A DNA stretch of 64,000 nucleotides, from contig NZ_VCYH01000005.1 in assembly GCF_030464345.1 (NCBI RefSeq), forward strand, positions 182,971 to 246,970, in the 5' to 3' direction. A model generated the notes under the pieces. The model ran no database searches. It was not told the DNA's origin and saw only the letters and a list, made by a program, of their open reading frames with translations. Shown here piece by piece: positions 17,962-26,111 of the stretch. This DNA is from Methanoculleus frigidifontis. GTDB lineage: Archaea; Halobacteriota; Methanomicrobia; Methanomicrobiales; Methanoculleaceae. Position 1 is the first letter of the stretch, and every line of letters begins with the position of its first letter. The translations under genes were made by a program, and so were the position numbers.

Positions 17962-19545
17962 ATGCCTGAATCGATACCGCCGTCCGGGCAGGTGCTGGGG
18001 CTCGAGGGCACCGCGTGGAACGTCAGCGCCGCTCTTTTCGACGACGACCTTGTGGCGCTCCATTCTGCACCCTACTCCCCCCCGACCGGAGGGATTCACC
18101 CGCGCGAGGCGGCGCAGCACCATGCGTCGGTGATGAAGGACGTCATCGCCCGGGTTCTGCCGGAAGCAGAACAGGTCCGCGCCGTTGCGTTTTCGCAGGG
18201 GCCTGGACTCGGGCCGTGCCTGCGCACCGTGGCGACGGCCGCCCGGGCGCTCGCCCTCGCGCTCGACGTCCCGCTCGTCGGGGTGAATCACTGCGTCGCG
18301 CATGTGGAGATCGGCAGGTGGGCGACCGGCTTTGCCGACCCGATCGTGCTCTACGCGAGCGGGGCGAACACCCAGGTCATCGGCTACCTGAACGGCAGGT
18401 ACCGGATCTTCGGGGAGACGCTGGATATCGGGATCGGCAACGGCCTTGACAAGTTCGCCCGGAGCCACGATCTTCCGCACCCGGGCGGGCCCGTCGTCGA
18501 GCGGCTCGCCCGCGAAGGGAGCTACCTCGAACTGCCCTACACGGTCAAGGGGATGGACCTCGCCTTCTCGGGGCTGATCAGCGCCGCGCAGGAGAGCAGT
18601 TCCCCGCTCGAGGATGTCTGTCACGGCCTGCAGGAGACGGCGTTTGCGATGTGCGTCGAGGTGACGGAGCGCGCGCTCGCCCATGCCGGGAAGGACGAGG
18701 TGCTGCTGGTCGGCGGTGTCGGCGCGAACGCACGCCTCCAGGAGATGCTCCGGGAGATGTGCGAGGACCGCGGGGCGGCCTTCGCGGTGCCGGAGCGAAC
18801 CTATCTTGGTGACAACGGGGCGATGATCGCCTACACCGGCAGGATCATGCTGGAAGCGGGGGTGACCCTCCCGCTAGCCGAGTCGCAGGTCCGTCCCGGG
18901 TACCGGGTTGACGAGGTGGAGGTCGCTTGGCGCTCCGATCTGGGCGAGGCCGTCCGGGGAGAGCCGCTCGAAGGCGGCCGGGCGCAGGGGGCAGAAGCGG
19001 TCGTCGAGGAGGCGGGCGAGTTCATCGTCAAGCGCCGGGTCGGCAAACGCTACCGGAACGAAGCCCTCGATCGCCGGCTGATCATCGAGCGGACGCGGGC
19101 GGAGAGCCGGCTCCTTGCGGCCGCCCGGCGGGCCGGGGTGGCGACCCCGGTTATCCGGGAGATCACCGCTGATACCATCCTGATGGAGCGAATCAAGGGT
19201 GACGTGCTGAAGTACGCGATGACGGAGGAGAACCTCGCGCGTGCAGGCGTCGCCGTCGGGAGGCTGCACGCCGCCGGGATCGTGCACGGCGATCTCACCA
19301 CGAGCAACATGATCGTGCGGGATGGCCAGTGCGTGCTGATCGACTTCGGGCTGGCACACGTTTCGTCCGAGCTCGAGAGCCGCGGGGTCGATCTTCACGT
19401 CCTCTTCCAGACGCTGGAGAGCACCTCCGACTCCTTCGCGGCGCTCCGGGAGGCCTTCGTCGAGGGGTATGCCGAGGCCTTTCCGGGTGCAGAGGAGGCG
19501 CTCGCCCGGGAGCGCGAGGTGGAGATGCGGGGGAGGTACCTATGA
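17962..19545 (+). CDS. Fused Kae1-Bud32: tRNA t6A37 biosynthesis protein and its kinase
   Basis: This 527-residue fusion has Kae1 (TsaD-like) in residues 1 to about 325 and Bud32 (a small RIO-like kinase) in the rest. The Kae1 part shows the metal-binding HHASVM and NHCVAHVEIG motifs and GGVGANARLQEM. The Bud32 part shows the invariant lysine (FIVKRRVGKRYR), VHGDLTTSNMI (catalytic Asp) and LIDFGLA. Together they act in KEOPS to add threonylcarbamoyl to A37 of ANN-decoding tRNAs. The fusion is known from several euryarchaea. The end overlaps the pyrophosphatase gene. Confidence 0.95.
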   Translation: MPESIPPSGQVLGLEGTAWNVSAALFDDDLVALHSAPYSPPTGGIHPREAAQHHASVMKDVIARVLPEAEQVRAVAFSQGPGLGPCLRTVATAARALALALDVPLVGVNHCVAHVEIGRWATGFADPIVLYASGANTQVIGYLNGRYRIFGETLDIGIGNGLDKFARSHDLPHPGGPVVERLAREGSYLELPYTVKGMDLAFSGLISAAQESSSPLEDVCHGLQETAFAMCVEVTERALAHAGKDEVLLVGGVGANARLQEMLREMCEDRGAAFAVPERTYLGDNGAMIAYTGRIMLEAGVTLPLAESQVRPGYRVDEVEVAWRSDLGEAVRGEPLEGGRAQGAEAVVEEAGEFIVKRRVGKRYRNEALDRRLIIERTRAESRLLAAARRAGVATPVIREITADTILMERIKGDVLKYAMTEENLARAGVAVGRLHAAGIVHGDLTTSNMIVRDGQCVLIDFGLAHVSSELESRGVDLHVLFQTLESTSDSFAALREAFVEGYAEAFPGAEEALAREREVEMRGRYL

Positions 19546-20093
19546 GGAGCCTGACCGTCGTCACCGGAAACCCGGGCAAGGCGCGTGAGGTTGCCTCCTA
19601 CTTTGCGGGCATCCTCGAGGTGGGGCACGTCGCCTGCGATCTGCCGGAGCTGCGTGACAACGACATCGGGACGATCGCCCGCGAGAAGGCCCGGTGCGCC
19701 TACGAGATGCTGAATGCGCCGCTGATCGTCGACGACACCGGGTTTTTTGTCGATGCCCTCGCCGGGTTTCCGGGGCCATACGCGGCCTATGTCCAGGATA
19801 CCATCGGCAACGTGGGCATCCTCAAACTGATGGAGGGGGCGCGTGACCGGAGCGCCCACTTCGAGACGGCGATCGCCTACGCGGACGATGCCGGCATCCG
19901 GATCTTCCGCGGCATCCTTCCCGGGACGATCGCCTCATCGCCGCGGGGTGTGGAGGGGTTCGGCTACGACCCGATCTTTGAGCACGATGGCCGGACGCTC
20001 GCGGAGATCCCGCTCGCAGAGAAGAGCAGAATCTCCCACCGTGGCCGGGCGCTTGCGGCGCTGCGGGAGTGGCTGATCTGCCAGAACGATTAA
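19542..20093 (+). CDS. XTP/dITP diphosphatase (RdgB/HAM1 family)
   Basis: The 183-residue nucleotide-sanitising enzyme removes non-canonical purine triphosphates. It begins [17 protein letters not shown] and contains the family motifs [13 protein letters not shown] ([15 protein letters not shown]), FPGPYAAYV, and [11 protein letters not shown] with SHRGRAL at the end. The ATG at 19,542 overlaps the Kae1-Bud32 stop (ATGA), so the two are co-translated. Confidence 0.93.
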   Translation: MRSLTVVTGNPGKAREVASYFAGILEVGHVACDLPELRDNDIGTIAREKARCAYEMLNAPLIVDDTGFFVDALAGFPGPYAAYVQDTIGNVGILKLMEGARDRSAHFETAIAYADDAGIRIFRGILPGTIASSPRGVEGFGYDPIFEHDGRTLAEIPLAEKSRISHRGRALAALREWLICQND

Positions 20094-20140
20094 GAGCAGA
20101 GAGCGCAAATAGTAGTGAACTGACAAGTGGGGTTTTACTC

Positions 20141-20287
20141 ATGGCACGATTCGCTGAAGCAGAAGCACGATTACTCAACGTAAAGATATGCATGAAATGC
20201 AACGCACGGAACGCAATCCGCGCAACCCGCTGCCGCAAGTGCGGCTACGAGAATCTCCGGCCGAAGTCCAAGGAGCGGAAGGCCTAG
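20141..20287 (+). CDS. rpl40e: Large ribosomal subunit protein L40e
   Basis: This basic protein of 48 residues has the zinc motif CMKCNARN...[12 protein letters not shown], the standard archaeal L40e form. It lies 47 bp after the pyrophosphatase gene. The downstream TTTTTTC after a short inverted stretch near 20,330 may end the transcript. Confidence 0.92.
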   Translation: MARFAEAEARLLNVKICMKCNARNAIRATRCRKCGYENLRPKSKERKA

Positions 20288-20359
20288 AGCCCCTGCTCTT
20301 TTTGTGCATCGATACAGTAAATACCGGTATATCCGGGAAAAACTTTTTTCAAAGGGTTT

Positions 20360-21016
20360 TCAGGCGCTGTAGTAGGTGACCTTCTTGCCCTTCTCGCTGT
20401 ACTCGCCCAGGTAGGTCTCGATGTTGCGCTTGTAGCCGATCCGGTCGGTAACGCCGAGTTCGCGGAGCCGTTCGCGCACCCGCATGACGTCCGCCTCGTC
20501 GCTCCAGTCGCGTGTGAAGACGTAGATGACCGTCCGGCCGTCGCGCGCGTCGGGGTTCTCCTTTGCCGTGCTGACCCGTGCCGAGATGCCGAGCCGTCCG
20601 GCGGAGGTCTCGTCCCGGACGCGCCGCCAGACTGCGTCGGCATCGGCCGGGTCGACGAAGATAAGCCATTTGCCGCCGAGTTCGTCGTCGAACTCCGCAC
20701 TGTTGAAGTCCGGCGCGTCCTGGACGATCCAGTACATCTGGGTTGTCCGTGAGGGGGCGACCCCCTCGCCGGCCAGCAGCTGGCCGTAGATCGCTTCGGT
20801 CGAGCCGAACCGTGCCTCCAGCGCCTCGGCAAGCTGCGGGTACTCATCCCGGAACCCGGTGAAGATCTCCTGGAAATTTTCCCAAAAGTCCCGGTCCGAC
20901 TCGACGAGTTCGAAGAGGTACGACCCGCGCCGGCAGAGTTCCCGGTTTACGACGATCTCGAATATTCCGTATGCGATCTCGGCAAGCGCCTCTGCATCAA
21001 CTGTATCCGTGGTCAT
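20360..21016 (-). CDS. Bles03/DUF1917-like protein
   Basis: The 218-residue protein has an alpha-helical first half with no recognised family. Its C-terminal half, from about residue 110, contains GKWLIFVDPADADAVW, then GISARVSTA and VIYVFTRDWSDEADVMRV. That order is typical of the Bles03-like (DUF1917) family, which has a phosphothreonine-lyase-like fold and no known role. The gene points left, is convergent with L40e and lies downstream of thi4. Confidence 0.6.
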   Translation of the reverse strand: MTTDTVDAEALAEIAYGIFEIVVNRELCRRGSYLFELVESDRDFWENFQEIFTGFRDEYPQLAEALEARFGSTEAIYGQLLAGEGVAPSRTTQMYWIVQDAPDFNSAEFDDELGGKWLIFVDPADADAVWRRVRDETSAGRLGISARVSTAKENPDARDGRTVIYVFTRDWSDEADVMRVRERLRELGVTDRIGYKRNIETYLGEYSEKGKKVTYYSA

Positions 21017-21047
21017 GGTCTTCGCCCTGCGTGGTGGATCGTATCCG

Positions 21048-21812
21048 TTATTTTCCGAGTTTTTCGGCGACGAGGGCTGCAGCCCGTTCGCCCGAGAGGA
21101 GCATTCCGCCGAAGATCGGCCCCATGCGGCTCTCGCCCGCGACGGCGTTGGCCGCCATGCCGGTCACGACGAGACCCGGGTAGATCTCGCGGGTGTGCCC
21201 GACGATGTTCGTCTCGGCCCGCTCCGCCCACATGAAACTCTCCCCCTTCACCGCGATCTCCGCACCCTTCGCTTCGACCATCCGGGCGACCACCGCGTCG
21301 TGCCCGGTGGCGTCGATCGTGCATGCGCAGGCGAGGGTGAGGGGGTCAACGTGCAGCCCGGCCATCTCGACCGGCGTCCAGTTGACGACGAGGCCGCTCA
21401 CCCGGGCGTCGCTCTTGATCATGACGTCCTCGACGGTGGTGAGGTTGAAGAACTCGACGCCGGCGTCGCAGGCCGCGGCCGTCAGTTTCGCGACGGCCTC
21501 AACGGAGGAGGCGACGAAGTAGCCGGGGGCATACTCGCGGTGGGTGATACCGAACCGGTCGAGGAGCCGCCGTGCCTCCTCCTGGACGACGATCCGGGGG
21601 AACATCATCCCGCCGCCCCACATGCCGCCGCCGATGCTGAGCTTCTTCTCGATGAGAGCACATTTGACGCCCCGTTCACCGAGCAGCGCGGCGCAGGCAA
21701 GCCCGGAAGGCCCGCCGCCGACGATTGCGGCGTCCATCTCCAGGTAGTCGAGGAGTATCCTGGTCTGCTCCTCGACGATGGCTCTGCTGATCGTCACTTC
21801 ATTGAGTTCCAT
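21048..21812 (-). CDS. thi4: Sulfide-dependent adenosine diphosphate thiazole synthase (Thi4)
   Basis: This 254-residue FAD/NAD-fold protein makes the thiazole precursor of thiamine from NAD and glycine. It has the [10 protein letters not shown] dinucleotide loop, the [12 protein letters not shown] segment and a C-terminal [12 protein letters not shown]. In the position where yeast Thi4 has its suicidal cysteine, this protein has histidine (IDATGHDA). That is the hallmark of archaeal, catalytic Thi4 enzymes that take sulfur from free sulfide. No obvious TPP-riboswitch core was seen in the 150 bp upstream. Confidence 0.92.
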   Translation of the reverse strand: MELNEVTISRAIVEEQTRILLDYLEMDAAIVGGGPSGLACAALLGERGVKCALIEKKLSIGGGMWGGGMMFPRIVVQEEARRLLDRFGITHREYAPGYFVASSVEAVAKLTAAACDAGVEFFNLTTVEDVMIKSDARVSGLVVNWTPVEMAGLHVDPLTLACACTIDATGHDAVVARMVEAKGAEIAVKGESFMWAERAETNIVGHTREIYPGLVVTGMAANAVAGESRMGPIFGGMLLSGERAAALVAEKLGK

Positions 21813-21963
21813 CTGGGTTCACTCACCTACAGGTTAGTTGCTGTCTCCTAATAATGGCAGTGGCGCGGACAGTCCCGGAGCCCCTGAACGGGGGCGTCTG
21901 TAATTTGCATCCAAATCCGGCGACGGATGTATTAATATGCCTCCCGTGAAACAGTAGTCCATA

Positions 21964-22845
21964 ATGAAATGGACGCGAGACTTTGGGTTGACGGCGCGGA
22001 TGGCGTTGACGTCGTTTCTGCTGCTCATCGTCTACCTGATATTCCTGGGTATCCTCTCGGCGCTCGGGTTCGGTTTCGAATTCCTCCTGCTGATTGCAGC
22101 GGGAATGGCATTCTTCCAGTACTTCTTCTCGGACAAGCTGGTGCTCTGGAGTACGGGCACCCGGATCGTCGAGGAGGACGAGTACCCCGAGCTGCACCGG
22201 ATGGTGCAACGTCTCGCGGCTGAGGCGGATCTTCCCATGCCGAGACTCGGCGTGATGTCTTCGCCGGTTCCGAACGCGTTTGCGACCGGCAGGAGCCCGA
22301 GCAACGCCGTCGTGGCGGTGACCGATTCGATCGTGCGGATACTGAACAAGGACGAGCTCGAGGCGGTCCTCGCCCACGAGCTCTCGCACGTGAAGAACCG
22401 CGACATGCTGACGCTGACGGTGGCGAGTTTCCTCTCGATGCTCGCCTTCCTGATCATGCGCAACTGGCTCTTCATCGGCCTCTTCGGCCGGCGGGACAAC
22501 AACGGCGGAGCGTTGATCCTGGTCTTCATCGCCTCGATCCTGGTCTGGGTGGTGAGCACCCTGCTGATCCGTGCCCTCTCCCGCTACCGGGAGTTCGCCG
22601 CGGACCGGGGCAGCGCCTACATGACGAAGAACCCGCGGGCGCTGATATCGGCGCTGCAGAAGATCAGCGGCCGGATGGACTACATTCCGGCCGAGAAGAA
22701 GCAGGAGGTGGAGGGTGCGAATGCGTTCTTCATCATCCCCGCTCTCTCCGGGAACACCCTGATGGAGCTCTTCTCCACCCACCCGCCGCTCGAGAAGCGC
22801 GTCGCGGCGCTCGAGGCGCTGGAGGCGGAGGCCAGGGGATACTAA
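21964..22845 (+). CDS. htpX: Membrane zinc metalloprotease HtpX (M48 family)
   Basis: The 293-residue protein has two N-terminal hydrophobic segments, the zinc site HELSH at about residue 140, two further membrane segments in the middle (LIMRNWLFIGLFG, ILVFIASILVWVV), and the third ligand region YREFAADRGSA. HtpX degrades misfolded membrane proteins. The start is preceded by a TATA-like ATTAATATG element at about 21,932. Confidence 0.93.
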   Translation: MKWTRDFGLTARMALTSFLLLIVYLIFLGILSALGFGFEFLLLIAAGMAFFQYFFSDKLVLWSTGTRIVEEDEYPELHRMVQRLAAEADLPMPRLGVMSSPVPNAFATGRSPSNAVVAVTDSIVRILNKDELEAVLAHELSHVKNRDMLTLTVASFLSMLAFLIMRNWLFIGLFGRRDNNGGALILVFIASILVWVVSTLLIRALSRYREFAADRGSAYMTKNPRALISALQKISGRMDYIPAEKKQEVEGANAFFIIPALSGNTLMELFSTHPPLEKRVAALEALEAEARGY

Positions 22846-22871
22846 CCCCCCGAAAACCCCTCCGGTCTCAA

Positions 22872-22882
22872 CCTTTATTATC
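22872..22882 (+). promoter_or_regulatory. Promoter of the tRNA-Gly/tRNA-Val pair
   Basis: The A/T-rich element CCTTTATTATC lies in a GC-rich stretch about 40 bp upstream of tRNA-Gly. This is the usual distance for a TATA box plus a short 5' leader. The two tRNAs are 3 bp apart and should be one transcript. Confidence 0.5.
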
Positions 22883-22918
22883 CGGTACCGACAAAATACA
22901 TAGGCACTTCGTGCACAC

Positions 22919-22989
22919 GCATCGATGGTCTAGTGGTATGACTTTGGCCTTCCAAGCCAATAGCCCGGGTTCAATTCCCGGTCGATGCA
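22919..22989 (+). tRNA. tRNA-Gly (anticodon TCC)
   Basis: The cloverleaf folds cleanly. The acceptor stem GCATCGA pairs with TCGATGC. The anticodon stem TTGGC/GCCAA encloses the loop CTTCCAA with TCC at positions 34-36, and the T-arm is CCGGG-TTCAATT-CCCGG. No intron or encoded CCA is seen. Confidence 0.96.
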
Positions 22990-22992
22990 TCA

Positions 22993-23066
22993 GGGCTCGT
23001 GGTCTAGCTGGTCATGACGTCGCCTTCACACGGCGAAGATCGGGCGTTCGAATCGCCCCGAGCCCA
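22993..23066 (+). tRNA. tRNA-Val (anticodon CAC), provirus attachment target
   Basis: The acceptor stem GGGCTCG pairs with CGAGCCC, and the anticodon stem TCGCC/GGCGA encloses TTCACAC with CAC as anticodon. The T-arm is GGGCG-TTCGAAT-CGCCC. The gene is intact, but everything from position 23,014 rightward is contributed by the integrated element. The displaced original 3' half, with a different T-stem, is at 40,691-40,743. The antisense strand of this gene codes for the end of the provirus integrase N-terminal fragment. Confidence 0.96.
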
Positions 23067-23267
23067 TCTTTCGGGCTTATTTTGGCAAATTAAGACCATT
23101 TCTACCGTCGTTTTTGTTTGGAGTTCGGAGACTGCGTTATCTAGCAATTTACCCGCATTTAGGGCTTTATTCGTCAAAAATTCGTAAGTCTCCGGCGACA
23201 CGGTTGTGTGTAACCGTTTTCTAAATCTCCGGATTCTCGCCTTTTTCGGTTTTTCTCCTTTATTCAT
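23004..23267 (-). CDS. N-terminal fragment of the split provirus integrase, int(N)
   Basis: An ATG at 23,267, with GGAG about 10 bases upstream, opens a frame that reads antisense through the 3' half of tRNA-Val and stops at 23,004 in the chromosomal part. Residues 1-60 include a basic patch (KKARIRRFRKRL) and a ribbon-helix-helix-like TVSPETYEFLTNKAL. The part reading through the tRNA is ARSSPCEGDV. That peptide recurs in the same frame at 40,692-40,716, where it continues into the integrase catalytic part. Excision would therefore join the two into about 487 residues. An upstream ATG at 23,321 would add 18 residues but would run through the palindromic repeats at 23,281-23,310. Confidence 0.82.
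   Translation of the reverse strand: MNKGEKPKKARIRRFRKRLHTTVSPETYEFLTNKALNAGKLLDNAVSELQTKTTVEMVLICQNKPERWARGDSNARSSPCEGDVMTS
23014..23041 (+). repeat. attL: 28-bp direct repeat in tRNA-Val
   Basis: The 28 bases from ATGACGTC to GAAGATC are identical to 40,691-40,718. They cover the 3' end of the D-arm, the whole anticodon arm and part of the variable region. The base just before and those just after differ between the two copies, so the repeat ends are sharp. The matching T-loop and acceptor strand further right give a second, shorter stretch of identity. Confidence 0.93.
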
Positions 23268-23280
23268 TTCTCTTTTCTCC

Positions 23281-23310
23281 TGTCCGGACATGTCCGGACA
23301 CATCCGGACA
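23281..23310. promoter_or_regulatory. Three tandem 10-bp palindromes, probable operator of int
   Basis: Two exact copies of the perfect palindrome TGTCCGGACA and one near copy (CATCCGGACA) sit end to end. They are 14 bp upstream of the preferred int(N) start and next to its ribosome-binding site. Their phasing, close to one helical turn, suits cooperative binding of a ribbon-helix-helix repressor; several such proteins are encoded by the element. If translation really started at 23,321 the repeats would be coding, which I consider less likely. Confidence 0.55.
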
Positions 23311-23451
23311 CACATGAACATCTAAGACTCTGCTTAGACCACCTTAAAGAGAGGGTAACAACGTCGGGCGGGGGTCTGCTGAACTATCACCTAGGGTAGC
23401 TTATACTAACTGTAAAAGAATCCGGCGTTGGATTTATCCGATTTTAAACGT

Positions 23452-23637
23452 TTATTGGTCAATCCATCGATTCAACTTATTTCGCAATTTTACGAAACCG
23501 ACCATAGCCATGCACCCACCAACCGTGCCAATGAGTATTCCTGACATAAAGGATTCAGGAGTTGCTGCACCGAACGATACTCCACCGAAAAACAATAAGA
23601 TTCCAACAATTAGCAATATCCATGGTACTTTATCCAT
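23452..23637 (-). CDS. Small two-pass membrane protein, provirus
   Basis: From the ATG at 23,637 the frame gives 61 residues: MDKVPWILLIVGILLFFGG and then a second hydrophobic segment (MSGILIGTVGGCMAMVGFV), ending in a basic tail. No family is recognised. The base composition is AT-richer than neighbouring genes. It lies between int(N) and the leftward two-gene unit, so it may be a late-acquired gene or a virion membrane protein. Confidence 0.55.
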   Translation of the reverse strand: MDKVPWILLIVGILLFFGGVSFGAATPESFMSGILIGTVGGCMAMVGFVKLRNKLNRWIDQ

Positions 23638-23809
23638 AGTTACCACTGTTGCTGTTGGATATATAAAAGCTATCAAAAGTATATATGCGGTTATAACTGC
23701 CGATGCAAAATTTTGAACAACCCTTCGAGTTCAGAGACTCCTTGACCCATCCATCTCTGTTGGATGCCACAACCGATTATCTGTCTCGAGCTGTAGCGGC
23801 ATTCCCTGC

Positions 23810-24121
23810 CTACCCGGGAGTGGAGTTCTCTGCCGGCACCGCGGCCACTACTTCTTCGACGCACTCTTCCGGGATGCCGTACAGCGTGGAGGCTTCTTCC
23901 ACGACCTGCCGGTGAGGGACGCCGCGCCGGAGCATCGATGAGACCGTCCGGCGGATCTCATATGCGATCTGCTCATCTTCGTAGACGCCGTTAACCCGGC
24001 CGTACTTCAGGAGGTACCGAGAGAGCTCTTCTGAGGAGTTGGCGTAGATCTGCTTTTCATAGCAGAATGAAACATCAGCCCATACGCGACGGCTGGGAGA
24101 CACCTTGACAGGCAGCAACAT
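23810..24121 (-). CDS. Conserved hypothetical protein, intact copy of a three-copy local family
   Basis: This 103-residue protein has an N-terminal beta-like stretch (SPSRRVWADVSFCYEKQIYA) and a helical C-terminal half. The latter contains RRTVSSMLRRGVPHRQVVEE and YGIPEECVEEVV, which could form a helix-turn-helix. The function is unknown. Its ATG overlaps the stop of the ribbon-helix-helix gene to its right, so the two form an operon that might be a regulator pair or a toxin-antitoxin pair. Two decayed copies of the same gene lie in the chromosome at 43.9 and 45.4 kb. Confidence 0.7.
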   Translation of the reverse strand: MLLPVKVSPSRRVWADVSFCYEKQIYANSSEELSRYLLKYGRVNGVYEDEQIAYEIRRTVSSMLRRGVPHRQVVEEASTLYGIPEECVEEVVAAVPAENSTPG

Positions 24122-24316
24122 TTAATCAATCCACCCTTCTTCGACTTTGACCCATTCCGGCTTGTTTTCCTGCTTTTCGAGAGCCTCGACATAGAGCGCC
24201 AGTACATGAACAACCATGTTGGACCGGTCTCTATGCTGGACCTCCGCGAGCTTGTCGATCTTCTCGAGCAAGTCCACCGGCATTCTCACGCATACTTGCT
24301 TTGTCTCCTGTGCCAT
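24122..24316 (-). CDS. Ribbon-helix-helix DNA-binding protein
   Basis: The 64-residue protein begins with KQVCVRMPVDLLEKIDKLA, the beta strand and first helix of a MetJ/Arc-type ribbon-helix-helix. RDRSNMVVHVLALYVEAL follows as the second helix. It is the first gene of a leftward two-gene unit and is followed directly by the 103-residue protein. A repressor or antitoxin role is inferred. Confidence 0.75.
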   Translation of the reverse strand: MAQETKQVCVRMPVDLLEKIDKLAEVQHRDRSNMVVHVLALYVEALEKQENKPEWVKVEEGWID

Positions 24317-24417
24317 GACTCCCCTCCTCTCATTTTTCGATCTGTCAACTGTTGTATGACAAAGGTATACCGGAAGGCATAAATCTATTGTAATTAACTG
24401 TTATTGTGTGCATTACA

Positions 24418-24615
24418 ATGCATAACAAAGAACAGAACGAGTTAATAAACCTGGGTTTCCGCGTCCCTCGCTGGATGCTGAAAGCCATACGCGAGGTGCA
24501 AAACCGGAACCATATGGTTACCCGCACTGAAGCGGCGCGTCTTGTCCTGGTGAAAGGGCTTGAGACGCTTGGTATCGACCTTGAGAAGACCGAAGTAAAA
24601 GAGGCTGAAGCATGA
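24418..24615 (+). CDS. Small RHH-like DNA-binding protein
   Basis: From the ATG at 24,418 the gene encodes 65 residues, with LGFRVPRWMLKAIREV as a possible ribbon-helix segment and TRTEAARLVLVKGLETL as the second helix. A GTG 12 bp upstream is an alternative start. The 120-bp AT-rich gap to its left holds divergent promoters for this rightward operon and the leftward pair. It overlaps the next gene by 4 bp. Confidence 0.65.
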   Translation: MHNKEQNELINLGFRVPRWMLKAIREVQNRNHMVTRTEAARLVLVKGLETLGIDLEKTEVKEAEA

Positions 24616-25094
24616 TTGTAACAGTCCACGATCTGAATGAGTTTGAGGACCGCGTTGAGTTTTCAAAGGATGTCTTCTTCACCTGGGAGACGAGGAACGA
24701 AGGGAGGCATCTCCCGAAGATAGCAGTCGATCAGAAGCTGTATGGTGTCGGCCGGGACGGTGTGTCCCTGGTTGTCTACAACCGTGTGACAATGGTAACC
24801 GTAGACAACGCAGGCGACGCGCCGAACCTCTATGACGGCATCCAGATAGCGGTGCGGAAGGAGATCAAGGACTTCGAGGCAGAAGCCGCACGGTTCGCAG
24901 CTGCGCATGGCTGCAAGGCCGTAGCGGGTGATCTGAAACCGTCACCCCTGAATGCACATCTCTCTTCTATGCTCGCTCAGAGGCTTGAAGCTATCGAAGA
25001 GCGGGTGGCGAAGGTCGAGCGGTGCGCGGCTTGTCAGTGTGCGGAGATCCGGACGCTCGAGAAGACGATCTCACCGATCATCACCGGGAGCTGA
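24612..25094 (+). CDS. Hypothetical provirus protein with C-terminal coiled coil
   Basis: The 160-residue protein is acidic. Its N-terminal 80 residues are rich in beta strands (KIAVDQKLYGVGRDGVSLVVYNRVTMVTV). From about residue 120 there is a helical coiled-coil-like region (MLAQRLEAIEERVAKVER) and a short Cys cluster (CAACQC). No family is recognised. It overlaps both neighbours by a few bases, so it belongs to the rightward early operon. Confidence 0.65.
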   Translation: MIVTVHDLNEFEDRVEFSKDVFFTWETRNEGRHLPKIAVDQKLYGVGRDGVSLVVYNRVTMVTVDNAGDAPNLYDGIQIAVRKEIKDFEAEAARFAAAHGCKAVAGDLKPSPLNAHLSSMLAQRLEAIEERVAKVERCAACQCAEIRTLEKTISPIITGS

Positions 25095-25672
25095 TGGAGA
25101 TGGCAAACTCATCTGAGACCATCCCTTATCTCTCGGACCTCGTAGCCTCGCAGAGGTTCCTCCGGGGCGACTGGTACGTGATCCCGCACGAAGGCCGGAT
25201 CTACAATAGATTTCATGCGGAGGTGAAGGGCACCCTGACCGGCTCCGGCTACCTGATGATCGGGACCAAGTGGAATGGGATGGCCGTGGCGATCATGGCC
25301 CATCGTGCCGTGTGGATCGGCACTCACGGCGGGAAGATCCCGGAGGAGCAGGGGCAGCAGATCGACCACATCAACGGAGATAAGACGGACAACCGGATCG
25401 AGAATCTCCGGCTCGTCTCCCCGCGTGAGAACTGCCGGAACCCGAATGCACCGAGCGGGTTCTTCCGGCCGGGGGAGGATCATCCGCGGGCGAAGCTCAC
25501 GAATGAGCAGGCGGAGGAGATCCGGCGGCGGTGGGCTGAGACCCGGGAACTTCCGAAGGGGCGCGGCCGGCTGACGCAACGCCGGTTAGCGCATGAGTAC
25601 GGAGTACCACAGCAGCAGATCAGCCTGATTCTCCGGGGGAAGGCATACCCGGCTGCGAGGGGTGAGGCGTGA
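25094..25672 (+). CDS. HNH endonuclease
   Basis: The 192-residue protein starts at an ATG overlapping the upstream TGA. It contains MAHRAVWIGTHGG, then QIDHINGDKTDNRIENLRLVSPRENCRN, the classic HNH_3 nuclease motif, at about residues 90-120. The C-terminus has a helix-turn-helix-like segment (TQRRLAHEYGVPQQQISLIL) of the kind found in homing-type HNH proteins. It could nick DNA for packaging or replication, or be a selfish homing gene. Confidence 0.85.
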   Translation: MEMANSSETIPYLSDLVASQRFLRGDWYVIPHEGRIYNRFHAEVKGTLTGSGYLMIGTKWNGMAVAIMAHRAVWIGTHGGKIPEEQGQQIDHINGDKTDNRIENLRLVSPRENCRNPNAPSGFFRPGEDHPRAKLTNEQAEEIRRRWAETRELPKGRGRLTQRRLAHEYGVPQQQISLILRGKAYPAARGEA

Positions 25673-25863
25673 TGGAGCAGCAGCAGACGCACTATCACTA
25701 TCACCTCGATCCGGATTCCATCGAGATCGGGACGCCGGGGAAGGGCGGGTGCATCAAGGTATACGGAGACTGCCGGAACCCGGAGGACTTCCGGAGGAGG
25801 ATTCAGGCCGCTCATGAGCTCCGGAAGTTCGCAAACGAGCTGATTAACGAGGTGGCGAGATGA
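25669..25863 (+). CDS. Small hypothetical protein, provirus
   Basis: This 64-residue protein has an N-terminal Gln/His-rich stretch, then a beta-like ESIEIGTP-type segment and a helical C-terminus (FRRRIQAAHELRKFANELI). The start overlaps the HNH stop (ATGA) and its stop overlaps the next ATG. No family is recognised. Confidence 0.55.
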   Translation: MMEQQQTHYHYHLDPDSIEIGTPGKGGCIKVYGDCRNPEDFRRRIQAAHELRKFANELINEVAR

Positions 25864-26111
25864 GCCGGACGCTCCTCGGGCGGGTTGTACGCTTTCATGG
25901 TGATTTCCTCGCGGGGGTTGCGGAGGCCTTCGGAGACCGGCCATGGACTGCTGCAGACCTTCGCCGGCACGGGATATCCCTTCCGGCCGGAAGGGGTCTG
26001 CAGTATTTCCATAACTCGGACGCTATCGAGCGGGTTTCAAAGGACAATCGGCATGTATGCACCTGGAAGTTGTCGGAGAAGTACCTGCAGCGATGGAAGG
26101 GGGCGGCATGA
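25860..26111 (+). CDS. Small hypothetical protein, possibly a winged helix
   Basis: The 83-residue protein has FLAGVAEAFGDRPWTAADLRRHGIS, followed by HNSDAIERVSKDNRHVCTWKLSEKY. This helix-helix-strand order could be a small winged helix. That is weak evidence. It is coupled by 4-bp overlap to the gene before it, and its TGA is directly followed by the GTG of the next. Confidence 0.5.
   Translation: MSRTLLGRVVRFHGDFLAGVAEAFGDRPWTAADLRRHGISLPAGRGLQYFHNSDAIERVSKDNRHVCTWKLSEKYLQRWKGAA

Noticed and set aside
21813..21963. TPP riboswitch upstream of thi4
   Set aside because: The conserved CTGAGA and ACCTGA core elements were not found in the expected order on the minus strand.
23703..23915. Rightward frame MQNFEQPFEFRDSL...
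   Set aside because: It runs antisense through the conserved 103-residue gene, and only its first residues look protein-like.
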